Source: Halisarca cf. caerulea (Eukaryota > Porifera > Demospongiae > Chondrillida > Halisarcidae). From it: 64,000 nucleotides of DNA. The number at the start of each line of letters is the position of its first letter. The first letter of the stretch is position 1. The stretch covers positions 4,585,275 to 4,649,274 of the forward strand of contig CAUJGJ010000185.1 in NCBI GenBank assembly GCA_963170055.1. The letters are read 5' to 3'. The notes beneath the pieces were generated by a model. The model was not told where the DNA came from. It searched no databases and saw nothing but the letters and a program-made list of their open reading frames with translations. Below, piece by piece: positions 1-15,500 of the stretch. The translations under genes and the position numbers were made by a program.

Positions 1-1529
1 TCAATGGATACACATGAAGATTCTGAAGTGCTGTGGGCGTATTTGTGTAGAGTTGAATATGCTGGTGATTAGACCAATATTTGGTACTAGCAACACGTAC
101 ATTCCCAGTGGACACACATGAAGTTTCTGAAGTGTTATGGGCGTATCTGTGTAGTGTTGGATATGGTGTTTCTAAGACCAATATTTGGCACTAGCACCAC
201 GCACATTCCCAGTGGACGCGCATGAAGTTTCTGAAGTGCTGTGGGCGTATTTGTGTAGTGTTGGATATGGTGTTTCTAAGACCAATATTTGGAACTAGCA
301 CCACGCACATTGTCAGTGGATACACATGACGTTTCTGAAGTGCTGTGGGTGTATTTGTGCACTATTGGATATGTTGGTGCTAATGCCAATATTTGGCACA
401 AGCACCACGCACATTCCCAGTGGACACACATGAAGTTTCTGAAGTGCTGTGGGCGTATTTGTGTAGTGTTGGATCTGTTGTTTCTAAGACCAATATTTGG
501 TACTAGCACCACGTACATTTCCAGTGGACACACATGAGGTTTCTGAAGAGCTGTGGGCGTATTTGTGTAGTGTTGGATATGGTGGTTCTAAGACCAATAT
601 TTGGTACTAGCACCACGCACATTGTCAATGGATACACATGAAGATTCTGAAGTGCTGTGGGCGTATTTGTGTAGGGTTGAATATGCTGGTGATTAGACCA
701 ATATTTGGTACTAGCACCACGCACATTCCCAGTGGACACACATGAAGTTTCTGAAGTGTTGTGAACGTATCTGTGTAGTGTTAAATATGCTAGTGTTAAG
801 ACCAATATTTCACAATAGCACCACGCACATTCCCAGTGGACACACATGAAGTTTCTGAAGCATTGTGGGCGTATTTGTGTAGTGTTGGATATGGTGTTTC
901 TAAGACCAATATTTGGAACTAGCACCACGCACATTGTCAGTGGATACACATAACGTTTCTGAAGTGTTGTGGACGTATTTGTGTACTATTGGATATGCTG
1001 GTGCTAATGCCAATATTTAGCACTAGCACCACCCACATTCCCAGTGGACACACATGAAGTTTCTGAAGTGCTGTGGGCACATTTGTGTAGTGTTGCATCT
1101 GTTGTTTCTAAGACCAATATTTGGTACTAGCACCACGTACATTTCCAGTGAACACACATGAGGTTTCTGAAGAGCTGTGGGCGTATTTGTGTAGTGTTGG
1201 ATATGGTGGTTCTAACACCAAAATTTGGCACTAGCACCATGCACATTCCCAGTGGACACGCATGAAGTTTCTGAAGTGCTTTGGGCGTATTTGTGTAGTG
1301 TTGGATATGCTGGTGCTAATACAAATATTTGGCACTAGCACCACGCACATTCAGAGTGGACACACATGAAGTTTCTGAAGTGCTGTGGGCGTATTTGTGT
1401 ACTGTTGGATATGGTGGTTCTAAGACTAATATTTGGTACTAGCACCACGCACATTCCCACACATGAAGTTTCTTAAGTGTTGTGGGCGTATCTGTGTAGT
1501 GTTGGATATGGTGTTTCTAAGACCAATAT

Positions 1530-4500
1530 TTGGTACTAGCACCACGCACATTGTCAATGGATACACATGAAGTTGCTGAAGAGCTGTGGGCGTATTTGTG
1601 TAGTGTTGGATATGCTGGTGCTAATATCAATATCTGGCACTACCACCACGTACATTTCCAGTGGACACACGTGAGGTTTTTGAAGAGCTGTGGGCGTATT
1701 TGTGTAGTGTTGGATATGGTGGTTCTAAGACCAAAATTTGGCACTAGCACCATGCACATTCCCAGTGGACTCGCATGAAGTTTTTGAAGTGCTCTGGGCG
1801 TATTTGTGTAGTGTTGGATATGCTGGTGCTAATACAAATATTTGGCACTAGCACCACGCACATTCAGAGTGGACACACATGAAGTTTCTGAAGTGCTGTG
1901 GGCGTATTTGTGTAGTGTTGGATATGCTGGTGCTAATACCAATATTTGGCACTAGCACCACGCACATTCAAAGTGGACACACATGAAGTTTCTGAAGTAC
2001 TGTGGACGTATTTGTGTACTGTTGGATATGGTGGTTCTAAGACTAATATTTGGTACTAGCACCACGCACATTCCCACACATGAAGTTTCTTAAGTGTTGT
2101 GGGCGTATCTGTGTAGTGTTGGATATGGTGTTTCTAAGACCAATATTTGGTACTAGCACCACGCACATTGTCAATGGATACACATGAAGTTGCTGAAGAG
2201 CTGTGGGCGTATTTGTGTAGTGTTGGATATGCTGGTGCTAATATCAATATCTGGCACTACCACCACGTACATTTCCAGTGGACACACGTGAGGTTTTTGA
2301 AGAGCTGTGGGCGTATTTGTGTAGTGTTGGATATGGTGGTTCTAAGACCAAAATTTGGCACTAGCACCATGCACATTCCCAGTGGACTCGCATGAAGTTT
2401 TTGAAGTGCTGTGGACGTATTTGTGTAGTGTTGGATCTGGTGGTTCTAAGACCAATATTTGGTACTAGCACCACGCACATTGTCAATGGATACACATGAA
2501 GATTCTGAAGTGCTGTGGGCGTATTTGTGTAGGGTTGAATATGCTGGTGATTAGACCAATATTTGGTACTAGCACCACGCACATTCCCAGTGGACACACA
2601 TGAAGTTTCTGAAGTGTTGTGAACGTATCTGTGTAGTGTTAAATATGCTAGTGTTAAGACCAATATTTCGCAATAGCACCACGCACATTCCCAGTGGACA
2701 CACATGAAGTTTCTGAAGCATTGTGGGCGTATTTGTGTAGTGTTGGATATGGTGTTTCTAAGACCAATATTTGGAACTAGCACCACGCACATTGTCAGTG
2801 GATACACATAACGTTTCTGAAGTGTTGTGGACGTATTTGTGTACTATTTGATATGCTGGTGCTAATGCCAATATTTAGCACTAGCACCACCCACATTCCC
2901 AGTGGACACACATGAAGTTTCTGAAGTGCTGTGGGCACATTTGTGTAGTGTTGCATCTGTTGTTTCTAAGACCAATATTTGGTACTAGCACCACGTACAT
3001 TTCCAGTGAACACACATGAGGTTTCTGAAGAGCTGTGGGCGTATTTGTGTAGTGTTGGATATGGTGGTTCTAACACCAAAATTTGGCACTAGCACCATGC
3101 ACATTCCCAGTGGACACGCATGAAGTTTCTGAAGTGCTCTGGGCGTATTTGTGTAGTGTTGGATATGCTGGTGCTAATACAAATATTTGGCACTAGCACC
3201 ACGCACATTCAGAGTGGACACACATGAAGTTTCTGAAGTGCTGTGGGCGTATTTGTGTAGTGTTGGATATGCTGGTGCTAATACAAATATTTGGCACTAG
3301 CACCACGCACATTCAAAGTGGACACACATGAAGTTTCTGAAGTACTGTGGACGTATTTGTGTACTGTTGGATATGGTGGTTCTAAGACTAATATTTGGTA
3401 CTAGCACCACGCACATTCCCACACATGAAGTTTCTTAAGTGTTGTGGGCGTATCTGTGTAGTGTTGGATATGGTGTTTCTAAGACCAATATTTGGTACTA
3501 GCACCACGCACATTGTCAATGGATACACATGAAGTTGCTGAAGAGCTGTGGGCGTATTTGTGTAGTGTTGGATATGCTGGTGCTAATATCAATATCTGGC
3601 ACTACCACCACGTACATTTCCAGTGGACACACGTGAGGTTTTTGAAGAGCTGTGGGCGTATTTGTGTAGTGTTGGATATGGTGGTTCTAAGACCAAAATT
3701 TGGCACTAGCACCATGCACATTCCCAGTGGACTCGCATGAAGTTTTTGAAGTGCTGTGGACGTATTTGTGTACTATTGGATATACTGGTGCTAGTACAAA
3801 TATTTGGCACTAGCACCACGCACATTCAAAGTGGACACACAGGAAGTTTCTGAAGTACTGTGGACGTATTTGTGCACTGTTGGATATGGTGGTTCTAAGA
3901 CTAATATTTGGTACTAGCACCACGCACATTCCCACACATGAAGTTTCTGAAGTGTTGCGGGCATATCTGTGTAGTGTTAAATATGCTGGTGTTAAGACCA
4001 ATATTTGGCATTAGCACCACGCACATTCCCAGTGGAAGCACATTAAGTTTCTGTAGTGCTGTGGGCATATTTGTGTAGTATTGGGTATGGTGGTTCTAAG
4101 ACCAATATTTGTCACTAGTACCATGCACATTCCCAGTGGACACACATTAAGTTTCTGAAGTGCTGTGGGCGTATTTGTGTAGTGTTGGATATGCTGGTGC
4201 TAATACAAATATTTGGCAATAGCACCACGCACATTCCCAGTGGACACATGAAGTTACTGAAGTGCTGCATGTGGGCGTATTTGTGTACTGTTGGATATAG
4301 TGGTTCTAAGACCAATATTTGGCACTAACACCACGCACATTCGCAGTGGACACATGACTTTTCTGAAGTGCTGTGGGCGTATTTGTGTAGTGTTGGATAT
4401 GCTGGTGCTAATATCAATATCTGGCACTACCACCACGTACATTTCCAGTGGACACACATGAGGTTTTTGAAGAGCTGTGGGCGTATTTGTATACTGTTGG

Positions 4501-7500
4501 ATATGGTGGTTTTAAGACCAAAATTTGGCACTAGCACCATGCACATTCCCAGTGGACACGCATGAAGTTTCTGTAGTGCTGTGGGCGTATTTGTGTACTA
4601 TTGGATATGCTGGTGCTAATACCAATAGTTGGCACTAGCACCACGCACATTCAAAGTGGACACACAGGAAGTTTCTGAAGTACTGTGGGCGTATTTGTGT
4701 AGTGTTGGATACGCTGGTGCTAATACCAATATTTGGCACTAGCACGAGCACCACGCACATTCAAAGTGGACACACATGAAGTTTCTGTAGTGCTGTGGAC
4801 GTATTTGTGTAGTGTTGGATATGGTGGTTCTAAGACTAATATTTGGTACTAGCACCACGCACATTCCCACACATGAAGTTTCTGAAGTGTTGCGGACATA
4901 TCTGTGTAGTGTTAAATATGCTGGTGTTAAGACCAATATTTGGCATTAGCACCACGCACATTCCCAGTGGAAGCACATTAAGTTTCTGTAGTGCTGTGGG
5001 CATATTTGTGTAGTGTTGGATATGGTGGTTCTAAGACCAATATTTGTCACTAGCACCACGCACATTCCCAGTGGACACACATGAAGTTTCTGAAGTGCTG
5101 TGGGCGTATTTGTGTAGTGTTGGATATGCTGGTGCTAATATCAATATCTGGCACTACCACCACGTACATTTCCAGTGGACACATGAGGTTTTTGAAGAGC
5201 TGTGGGCGTATTTGTGTAGTGTTGGATATGGTGGTTCTAAGACCAATATTTGGTACTAGCACCACGCACATTGTCAATGCATACACATGAAGATTCTGTA
5301 GTGCTGTGGGCGTATTTTTGTAGGGTTGAATATGCTGGTGATTAGACCAATATTTGGTACTAGCAACACGCACATTCCCAGTGGACACACATGAAGTTTC
5401 TGAAGTGTTGTGGGTGAATCTGTGTATTGTTAAATATGCTAGTGTTAAGACCAATATTTCGCAATAGCACCACGCACATTCCCAGTGGACACAAATGAAG
5501 TTTCTAAAATGCTGTGGGCTTATTTGTGTAGTGTTTGATATGGTGGTTCTAAAACCAATATTTGGCACTAGCACCACGCACATACCCAGTGGACACACAT
5601 GAGGTTTCTGAAGAGCTGTGGGCGTGTTTGTGTAGAGTTGGATATGGTGGTTGTAAGACCAATATTTGGTACTAGCACCACGCACATTGTTAATGGATAC
5701 ACATGAAGTTGCTGAAGTGCTGTGGGCGTATATGTGTAGTGTTGGATATGCTGGTGCTAATATCAATATCTGGCACTACCACCACGTACATTTCCAGTGG
5801 ACACACATGAGGTTTTTGAAGAGCTGTGGGCGTATTTGTGTAGTGTTGGATATGGTGGTTCTAACACCAAAATTTGGCACTAGCACCATGCACATTCCCA
5901 GTGGACTCGCATGAAGTTTTTGAAGTGCTGTGGGCGTATTTGTGTACTATTGGATATACTGGTGCTAATACAAATATTTGGCACTAGCACCACGCACATT
6001 CAAAGTGGACACACATGAAGTTTCTGAAGTACTGTGGACGTATTTGTGTACTGTTGGATATGGTGGTTCTAAGACTAATATTTGGTACTAGCACCACGCA
6101 CATTCCCACACATGAAGTTTCTGAAGTGTTGCGGGCATATCTGTGTAGTGTTAAATATGCTGGTGTTAAGACCAAAATTTGGCATTAGCACCACGCACAT
6201 TCCCAGTGGAAGCACACTAAGTTTCTGTAGTGCTGTGGGCATATTTGTGTAGTGTTGGATATGGTGGTTCTAAGAACAATATTTGTCACTAGCACCATGC
6301 ACATTCGCAGTGGACACACATTAAGTTTCTGAAGTGCTGTGGGCGTATTTGTGTAGTGTTGGATATGCTGGTGCTAATATCAATATATGGCACTACCACC
6401 ACGTACATTTCCAGTGGACACACATGAGGTTTTTGAAGAGCTTTGGGTGTATTTGTGTAGTGTTGGATATGGTGGTTTTAAGACCAAAATTTGGCACTAG
6501 CACCATGCACATTCCCAGTGGACTCGCATGAAGTTTTTGAAGTGCTGTGGGCGTATTTGTGTACTATTGGATATACTGGTGCTAATACAAATATTTGGCA
6601 CTAGCACCACGCACATTCAAAGTGGACACACATGAAGTTTCTGAAGTACTGTGGACGTATTTGTGTACTGTTGGATATGGTGGTTCTAAGACTAATATTT
6701 GGTACTAGCACCACGCACATTCCCACACATGAAGTTTCTGAAGTGTTGCGGGCATATCTGTGTAGTGTTAAATATGCTGGTGTTAAGACCAAAATTTGGC
6801 ATTAGCACCACGCACATTCCCAGTGGAAGCACATTAAGTTTCTGTAGTGCTGTGGGCATATTTGTGTAGTGTTGGATATGGTGGTTCTAAGAACAATATT
6901 TGTCACTAGCACCATGCACATTCGCAGTGGACACACATTAAGTTTCTGAAGTGCTGTGGGCGTATTTGTGTAGTGTTGGATATGCTGGTGCTAATATCAA
7001 TATATGGCACTACCACCACGTACATTTCCAGTGGACACACATGAGGTTTTTCAAGAGCTTTGGGTGTATTTGTGTAGTGTTGGATATGGTGGTTTTAAGA
7101 CCAAAATTTGGCACTAGCACCATGCACATTCCCAGTGGACACGCATGAAGTTTCTGTAGTGCTGTGGGCGTATTTGTGTGCTATTGGATATGCTGGTGCT
7201 AATACCAATAGTTGGCACTAGCACCACGCACATTCAGAGTGGACACACATGAAGTTTCTGAAGTGCTGTGGGCGTATTTGTGTACTGTTGGATATGGTGG
7301 TTCTAAGACTAATATTTGGTACTAGCACCACGCACATTCCCACACATGAAGTTTCTTAAGTGTTGTGGGCGTATCTGTGTAGTGTTGGATATGGTGTTTC
7401 TAAGACCAATATTTGGTACTAGCACCACGCACATTGTCAATGGATACACATGAAGTTGCTGAAGAGCTGTGGGCGTATTTGTGTAGTGTTGGATATGCTG

Positions 7501-10136
7501 GTGCTAATATCAATATCTGGCACTACCACCACGTACATTTCCAGTGGACACACGTGAGGTTTTTGAAGAGCTGTGGGCGTATTTGTGTAGTGTTGGATAT
7601 GGTGGTTCTAACACCAAAATTTGGCACTAGCACCATGCACATTCCCAGTGGACTCGCATGAAGTTTTTGAAGTGCTCTGGGCGTATTTGTGTAGTGTTGG
7701 ATATGCTGGTGCTAATACAAATATTTGGCACTAGCACCACGCACATTCAGAGTGGACACACATGAAGTTTCTGAAGTGCTGTGGGCGTATTTGTGTAGTG
7801 TTGGATATGCTGGTGCTAATACCAATATTTGGCACTAGCACCACGCACATTCAAAGTGGACACACATGAAGTTTCTGAAGTACTGTGGACGTATTTGTGT
7901 ACTGTTGGATATGGTGGTTCTAAGACTAATATTTGGTACTAGCACCACGCACATTCCCACACATGAAGTTTCTTAAGTGTTGTGGGCGTATCTGTGTAGT
8001 GTTGGATATGGTGTTTCTAAGACCAATATTTGGTACTAACACCACGCACATTGTCAATGGATACACATGAAGTTGCTGAAGAGCTGTGGGCGTATTTGTG
8101 TAGTGTTGGATATGCTGGTGCTAATATCAATATCTGGCACTACCACCACGTACATTTCCAGTGGACACACGTGAGGTTTTTGAAGAGCTGTGGGCGTATT
8201 TGTGTAGTGTTGGATATGGTGGTTCTAAGACCAAAATTTGGCACTAGCACCATGCACATTCCCAGTGGACTCGCATGAAGTTTTTGAAGTGCTGTGGACG
8301 TATTTGTGTAGTGTTGGATATGGTGGTTCTAAGACCAATATTTGGTACTAGCACCACGCACATTGTCAATGGATACACATGAAGATTCTGAAGTGCTGTG
8401 GGCGTATTTGTGTAGGGTTGAATATGCTGGTGATTAGACCAATATTTGGTACTAGCACCACGCACATTCCCAGTGGACACACATGAAGTTTCTGAAGTGT
8501 TGTGAACGTATCTGTGTAGTGTTAAATATGCTAGTGTTAAGACCAATATTTCGCAATAGCACCACGCACATTCCCAGTGGACACACATGAAGTTTCTGAA
8601 GCATTGTGGGCGTATTTGTGTAGTGTTGGATATGGTGTTTCTAAGACCAATATTTGGAACTAGCACCACGCACATTGTCAGTGGATACACATAACGTTTC
8701 TGAAGTGTTGTGGACGTATTTGTGTACTATTGGATATGCTGGTGCTAATGCCAATATTTAGCACTAGCACCACCCACATTCCCAGTGGACACACATGAAG
8801 TTTCTGAAGTGCTGTGGGCACATTTGTGTAGTGTTGCATCTGTTGTTTCTAAGACCAATATTTGGTACTAGCACCACGTACATTTCCAGTGAACACACAT
8901 GAGGTTTCTGAAGAGCTGTGGGCGTATTTGTGTAGTGTTGGATATGGTGGTTCTAACACCAAAATTTGGCACTAGCACCATGCACATTCCCAGTGGACAC
9001 GCATGAAGTTTCTGAAGTGCTCTGGGCGTATTTGTGTAGTGTTGGATATGCTGGTGCTAATACAAATATTTGGCACTAGCACCACGCACATTCAGAGTGG
9101 ACACACATGAAGTTTCTGAAGTGCTCTGGGCGTATTTGTGTACTGTTGGATATGGTGGTTCTAAGACTAATATTTGGTACTAGCACCACGCACATTCCCA
9201 CACATGAAGTTTCTTAAGTGTTGTGGGCGTATCTGTGTAGTGTTGGATATGGTGTTTCTAAGACCAATATTTGGTACTAGAACCACGCACATTGTCAATG
9301 GATACACATGAAGTTGCTGATGAGCTGTGGGCGTATTTGTGTAGTGTTGGATATGCTGGTGCTAATATCAATATCTGGCACTACCACCACGTACATTTCC
9401 AGTGGACACACGTGAGGTTTTTGAAGAGCTGTGGGCGTATTTGTGTAGTGTTGGATACGGTGGTTCTAACACCAAAATTTGGCACTAGCACCATGCACAT
9501 TCCCAGTGGACTCGCATGAAGTTTTTGAAGTGCTCTGGGCGTATTTGTGTAGTGTTGGATATGCTGGTGCTAATACAAATATTTGGCACTAGCACCACGC
9601 ACATTCAGAGTGGACACACATGAAGTTTCTGAAGTGCTGTGGGCGTATTTGTGTAGTGTTGGATATGCTGGTGCTAATACCAATATTTGGCACTAGCACC
9701 ACGCACATTCAAAGTGGACACACATGAAGTTTCTGAAGTACTGTGGACGTATTTGTGTACTGTTGGATATGGTGGTTCTAAGACTAATATTTGGTACTAG
9801 CACCACGCACATTCCCACACATGAAGTTTCTTAAGTGTTGTGGGCGTATCTGTGTAGTGTTGGATATGGTGTTTCTAAGACCAATATTTGGTACTAGCAC
9901 CACGCACATTGTCAATGGATACACATGAAGTTGCTGAAGAGCTGTGGGCGTATTTGTGTAGTGTTGGATATGCTGGTGCTAATATCAATATCTGGCACTA
10001 CCACCACGTACATTTCCAGTGGACACACGTGAGGTTTTTGAAGAGCTGTGGGCGTATTTGTGTAGTGTTGGATATGGTGGTTCTAAGACCAAAATTTGGC
10101 ACTAGCACCATGCACATTCCCAGTGGACTCGCATGA
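1530..10136. repeat. 617-bp satellite higher-order spacing
   Basis: A characteristic monomer trio beginning TAGCACCACGCACATTGTCA and followed by the GTTGCTGAAGAG monomer occurs at 1,530 and 2,147, at 7,413 and 8,030, and at 9,271 and 9,888. Each pair is exactly 617 bp apart, about six monomers with one short variant. A further copy sits at 3,492. The constant spacing shows that a six-monomer block, not the single monomer, is the unit being duplicated here. Confidence 0.8.
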
Positions 10137-12571
10137 AGTTTTTGAAGTGCTGTGGACGTATTTGTGTACTATTGGATATACTGGTGCTAATACAAATATT
10201 TGGCACTAGCACCACGCACATTCAAAGTGGACACACAGGAAGTTTCTGAAGTACTGTGGACGTATTTGTGCACTGTTGGATATGGTGGTTCTAAGACTAA
10301 TATTTGGTACTAGCACCACGCACATTCCCACACATGAAGTTTCTGAAGTGTTGCGGGCATATCTGTGTAGTGTTAAATATGCTGGTGTTAAGACCAATAT
10401 TTGGCATTAGCACCACGCACATTCCCAGTGGAAGCACATTAAGTTTCTGTAGTGCTGTGGGCATATTTGTGTAGTATTGGGTATGGTGGTTCTAAGACCA
10501 ATATTTGTCACTAGTACCATGCACATTCCCAGTGGACACACATTAAGTTTCTGAAGTGCTGTGGGCGTATTTGTGTAGTGTTGGATATGCTGGTGCTAAA
10601 ACAAATATTTGGCAATAGCACCACGCACATTCCCAGTGGACACATGAAGTTTCTGAAGTGCTGCATGTGGGCGTATTTGTGTACTGTTGGATATAGTGGT
10701 TCTAAGACCAATATTTGGCACTAACACCACGCACATTCGCAGTGGACACATGACGTTTCTGAAGTGCTGTGGGCGTATTTGTGTAGTGTTGGATATGCTG
10801 GTGCTAATATCAATATCTGGCACTACCACCACGTACATTTCCAGTGGACACACATGAGGTTTTTGAAGAGCTGTGGGCGTATTTGTATACTGTTGGATAT
10901 GGTGGTTTTAAGACCAAAATTTGGCACTAGCACCATGCACATTCCCAGTGGACACGCATGAAGTTTCTGTAGTGCTGTGGGCGTATTTGTGTACTATTGG
11001 ATATGCTGGTGCTAATACCAATAGTTGGCACTAGCACCACGCACATTGAAAGTGGACACACAGGAAGTTTCTGAAGTACTGTGGGCGTATTTGTGTAGTG
11101 TTGGATACGCTGGTGCTAATACCAATATTTGGCACTAGCACGAGCACCACGCACATTCAAAGTGGACACACATGAAGTTTCTGTAGTGCTGTGGACGTAT
11201 TTGTGTAGTGTTGGATATGGTGGTTCTAAGACTAATATTTGGTACTAGCACCACGCACATTCCCACACATGAAGTTTCTGAAGTGTTTCGGGCATATCTG
11301 TGTAGTGTTAAATATGCTGGTGTTAAGACCAATATTTGGCATTAGCACCACGCACATTCCCAGTGGAAGCACATTAAGTTTCTGTAGTGCTGTGGGCATA
11401 TTTGTGTAGTGTTGGATATGGTGGTTCTAAGACCTATATTTGTCACTAGCACCACGCACATTCCCAGTGGACACACATGAAGTTTCTGAAGTGCTGTGGG
11501 CGTATTTGTGTAGTGTTGGATATGCTGGTGCTAATATCAATATCTGGCACTACCACCACGTACATTTCCAGTGGACACATGAGGTTTTTGAAGAGCTGTG
11601 GGCGTATTTGTGTAGTGTTGGATATGGTGGTTCTAAGACCAATATTTGGTACTAGCACCACGCACATTGTCAATGCATACACATGAAGATTCTGTAGTGC
11701 TGTGGGCGTATTTTTGTAGGGTTGAATATGCTGGTGATTAGACCAATATTTGGTACTAGCAACACGCACATTCCCAGTGGACACACATGAAGTTTCTGAA
11801 GTGTTGTGGGTGAATCTGTGTATTGTTAAATATGCTAGTGTTAAGACCAATATTTCGCAATAGCACCACGCACATTCCCAGTGGACACAAATGAAGTTTC
11901 TAAAATGCTGTGGGCTTATTTGTGTAGTGTTTGATATGGTGGTTCTAAAACCAATATTTGGCACTAGCACCACGCACATACCCAGTGGACACACATGAGG
12001 TTTCTGAAGAGCTGTGGGCGTGTTTGTGTAGAGTTGGATATGGTGGTTGTAAGACCAATATTTGGTACTAGCACCACGCACATTGTTAATGGATACACAT
12101 GAAGTTGCTGAAGTGCTGTGGGCGTATATGTGTAGTGTTGGATATGCTGGTGCTAATATCAATATCTGGCACTACCACCACGTACATTTCTAGTGGACAC
12201 ACATGAGGTTTTTGAAGAGCTGTGGGCGTATTTGTGTAGTGTTGGATATGGTGGTTCTAACACCAAAATTTGGCACTAGCACCATGCACATTCCCAGTGG
12301 ACTCGCATGAAGTTTTTGAAGTGCTGTGGGCGTATTTGTGTACTATTGGATATACTGGTGCTAATACAAATATTTGGCACTAGCACCACGCACATTCAAA
12401 GTGGACACACATGAAGTTTCTGAAGTACTGTGGACGTATTTGTGTACTGTTGGATATGGTGGTTCTAAGACTAATATTTGGTACTAGCACCACGCACATT
12501 CCCACACATGAAGTTTCTGAAGTGTTGCGGGCATATCTGTGTAGTGTTAAATATGCTGGTGTTAAGACCAA
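3492..12571. repeat. 6,396-bp-spaced satellite duplication
   Basis: The stretch 3,492-~6,175 recurs at 9,888-~12,571 with a constant 6,396-bp offset. Landmarks at 3,492, 3,810, 4,115, 4,739, 5,044, 5,050 and 5,984 all map to +6,396. The copies differ by scattered point changes (for example GAAGTTACTG near 4,254 against GAAGTTTCTG near 10,650). This is a large block duplication, older than the near-identical 1.1-2.1 kb blocks elsewhere in the array. Confidence 0.85.
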
Positions 12572-15500
12572 TATTTGGCATTAGCACCACGCACATTCCC
12601 AGTGGAAGCACATTAAGTTTCTGTAGTGCTGTGGGCATATTTGTGTAGTGTTGGATATGGTGGTTCTAAGAACAATATTTGTCACTAGCACCACGCACAT
12701 TCCCAGTGGACACACATGAAGTTTCTTAAGTGCTGTGGGCGTATTTGTGTAGTGTTGGATATGCTGGTGCTAATACAAATATTTTGCACTAGCACCACGC
12801 ACATTGTCATTGGATACACATGAGGTTTCTGAAGTGCTGTGGGCGTATTTGTGTAGTGTTGGATATAGTGGTTCTAAGACCAAAATTTGGCACTAGCACC
12901 ACACACATTCCCAGTGGACACATGAAGTTTCTAAAGTGATGTGGGCGTATTTGTGTAGTGTTGGATATGCTGGTGCTAATATCAATATCTGGCACTACCA
13001 CCACGTACATTTCCAGTGGACACACATGAGGTTTTTGAAGAGCTGTGGGCGTATTTGTGTAGTGTTGCATATGGTGGTTCTAAGACCAAAATTTGGCACT
13101 AGCACCATGCACATTCCCAGTGGACTCGCATGAAGTTTTTGAAGTGCTGTGGGCGTATTTGTGTACTATTGGATATACTGGTGCTAATACAAATATTTAG
13201 CACTAGCACCACGCACATTGTCATTGGATACACATGAAGTTTCTGAAGTGCTGTGGACGTATTTGTGTAGTGCTGGATATAGTGGTTCTAAGACCAATAT
13301 TTGTCACTTACACCACACACATTCCCAGTGGAAGCACATTAAGTTTCTGTAGTGCTGTGGGCATATTTGTGTAGTGTTGGATATGGTGGTTCTAAGACCA
13401 ATATTTGTCACTAGCACCACGCACATTCCCAGTGGACACATGATGTTTCTGAAGTGCTGTGGGCGTATTTGTGTAGTGTTGGATATGGTGTTTCTAAGAC
13501 CAATATTTGGCACTAGCACCACGCACATTCCCAGTGGACGCGCATGAAGTTTCTGAAGTGCTGTTGGCGTATTTGTGTAGTGTTGGATATGGTGTTTCTA
13601 AGACCAATATTTGGAACTAGTACCACGCACACTGTCAGTGGATACACATAACGTTTCTGAAGTGCTGTGGGCGTATTTGTGCACTATTGGATATGTTGGT
13701 GCTAATGCCAATATTTGGCACAAGCACCACGCACATTCCCAGTGGACACACATGAAGTTTCTTAAGTGTTGTGGGCGTATTTGTGTAGTGTTGCATCTGT
13801 TGTTTCTAAGACCAATATTTGGTACTAGCACCACGTACAATTCCAGTGGACACACATGAGGTTTCTGAAGAGCTGTGGGCGTATTTGTGTAGTGTTGGAT
13901 ATGCTGGTGCTAATATCAATATCTTGCACTACCACCACGTACATTTCCAGTGGACACACGAGGCTTCTGAAGAGCTTTGGGCGAATTTGTGTAGTGTTGG
14001 ATATGGTGGTTCTAAGACCAATATTTGGTACTAGCACCACGCACATTGTCAATGGATACACATGAAGATTCTGAAGTGCTGTGGGCGTATTTGTGTAGAG
14101 TTGAATATGCTGGTGATTAGACCAATATTTGGTACTAGCAACACGTACATTCCCAGTGGACACACATGAAGTTTCTGAAGTGTTATGGGCGTATCTGTGT
14201 AGTGTTGGATATGGTGTTTCTAAGACCAATATTTGGCACTAGCACCACGCAATTTCCCAGTGGACGCGCATGAAGTTTCTGAAGTGCTGTGGGCGTATTT
14301 GTGTAGTGTTGGATATGGTGTTTCTAAGACCAATATTTGGAACTAGCACCACGCACATTGTCAGTGGATACACATGACGTTTCTGAAGAGCTGTGGGCGT
14401 ATTTGTGCACTATTGGATATGTTGGTGCTAATGCCAATATTTGGCACAAGCACCACGCACATTCCCAGTGGACACACATGAAGTTTCTGAAGTGCTGTGG
14501 GCGTATTTGTGTAGTGTTGGATCTGTTGTTTCTAAGACCAATATTTCGCAATAGCACCACGCACATTCCCAGTGGACACACATGAAGTTTCTGAAGCATT
14601 GTGGGCGTATTTGTGTAGTGTTGGATATGGTGTTTCTAAGACCAATATTTGGAACTAGCACCACGCACATTGTCAGTGGATACACATAACGTTTCTGAAG
14701 TGTTGTGGACGTATTTGTGTACTATTGGATATGCTGGTGCTAATGCCAATATTTGGCACTAGCACCACGCACATTCCCAGTGGACACACATGAAGTTTCT
14801 GAAGTGCTGTGGGCACATTTGTGTAGTGTTGCATCTGTTGTTTCTAAGACCAATATTTGGTACTAGCACCACATACATTTCCAGTGAACACACATGAGGT
14901 TTCTGAAGAGCTGTGGGCGTATTTGTGTAGTGTTGGATATGGTGGTTCTAACACCAAAATTTGGCACTAGCACCATGCACATTCCCAGTGGACACGCATG
15001 AAGATTCTGAAGTGCTCTGGGCGTATTTGTGTAGTGTTGGATATGCTGGTGCTAATACAAATATTTGGCACTAGCACCACGCACATTCAGAGTGGACACA
15101 CATGAAGTTTCTGAAGTGCTGTGGGCGTATTTGTGTAGTGTTGGATATGCTGGTGCTAATACCAATATTTGGCACTAGCACCACGCACATTCAAAGTGGA
15201 CACACATGAAGTTTCTGAAGTACTGTGGACGTATTTGTGTACTGTTGGATATGGTGGTTCTAAGACTAATATTTGGTACTAGCACCACGCACATTCCCAC
15301 ACATGAAGTTTCTTAAGTGTTGTGGGCGTATCTGTGTAGTGTTGGATATGGTGTTTCTAAGACCAATATTTGGTACTAGCACCACGCACATTGTCAATGG
15401 ATACACATGAAGTTGCTGAAGTGCTGTGGGCGTATTTGTGTAGTGTTGGATATGCTGGTGCTAATATCAATATCTGGCACTACCACCACGTACATTTCCA

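Larger units (their letters stand above)
1..14550. repeat. Long-range duplicated satellite block (14,048 bp apart)
   Basis: Positions 1 to ~500 recur at 14,049 to ~14,550 with the same ordered string of monomer variants, including the rare GATTAGACC and GTTATGGGCG monomers, and only a few substitutions (for example CACATT versus AATTTC near 14,250). The copies separate at a monomer-internal position (~500 / ~14,548). This is a segment-scale repeat nested above the monomer level. Confidence 0.75.
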
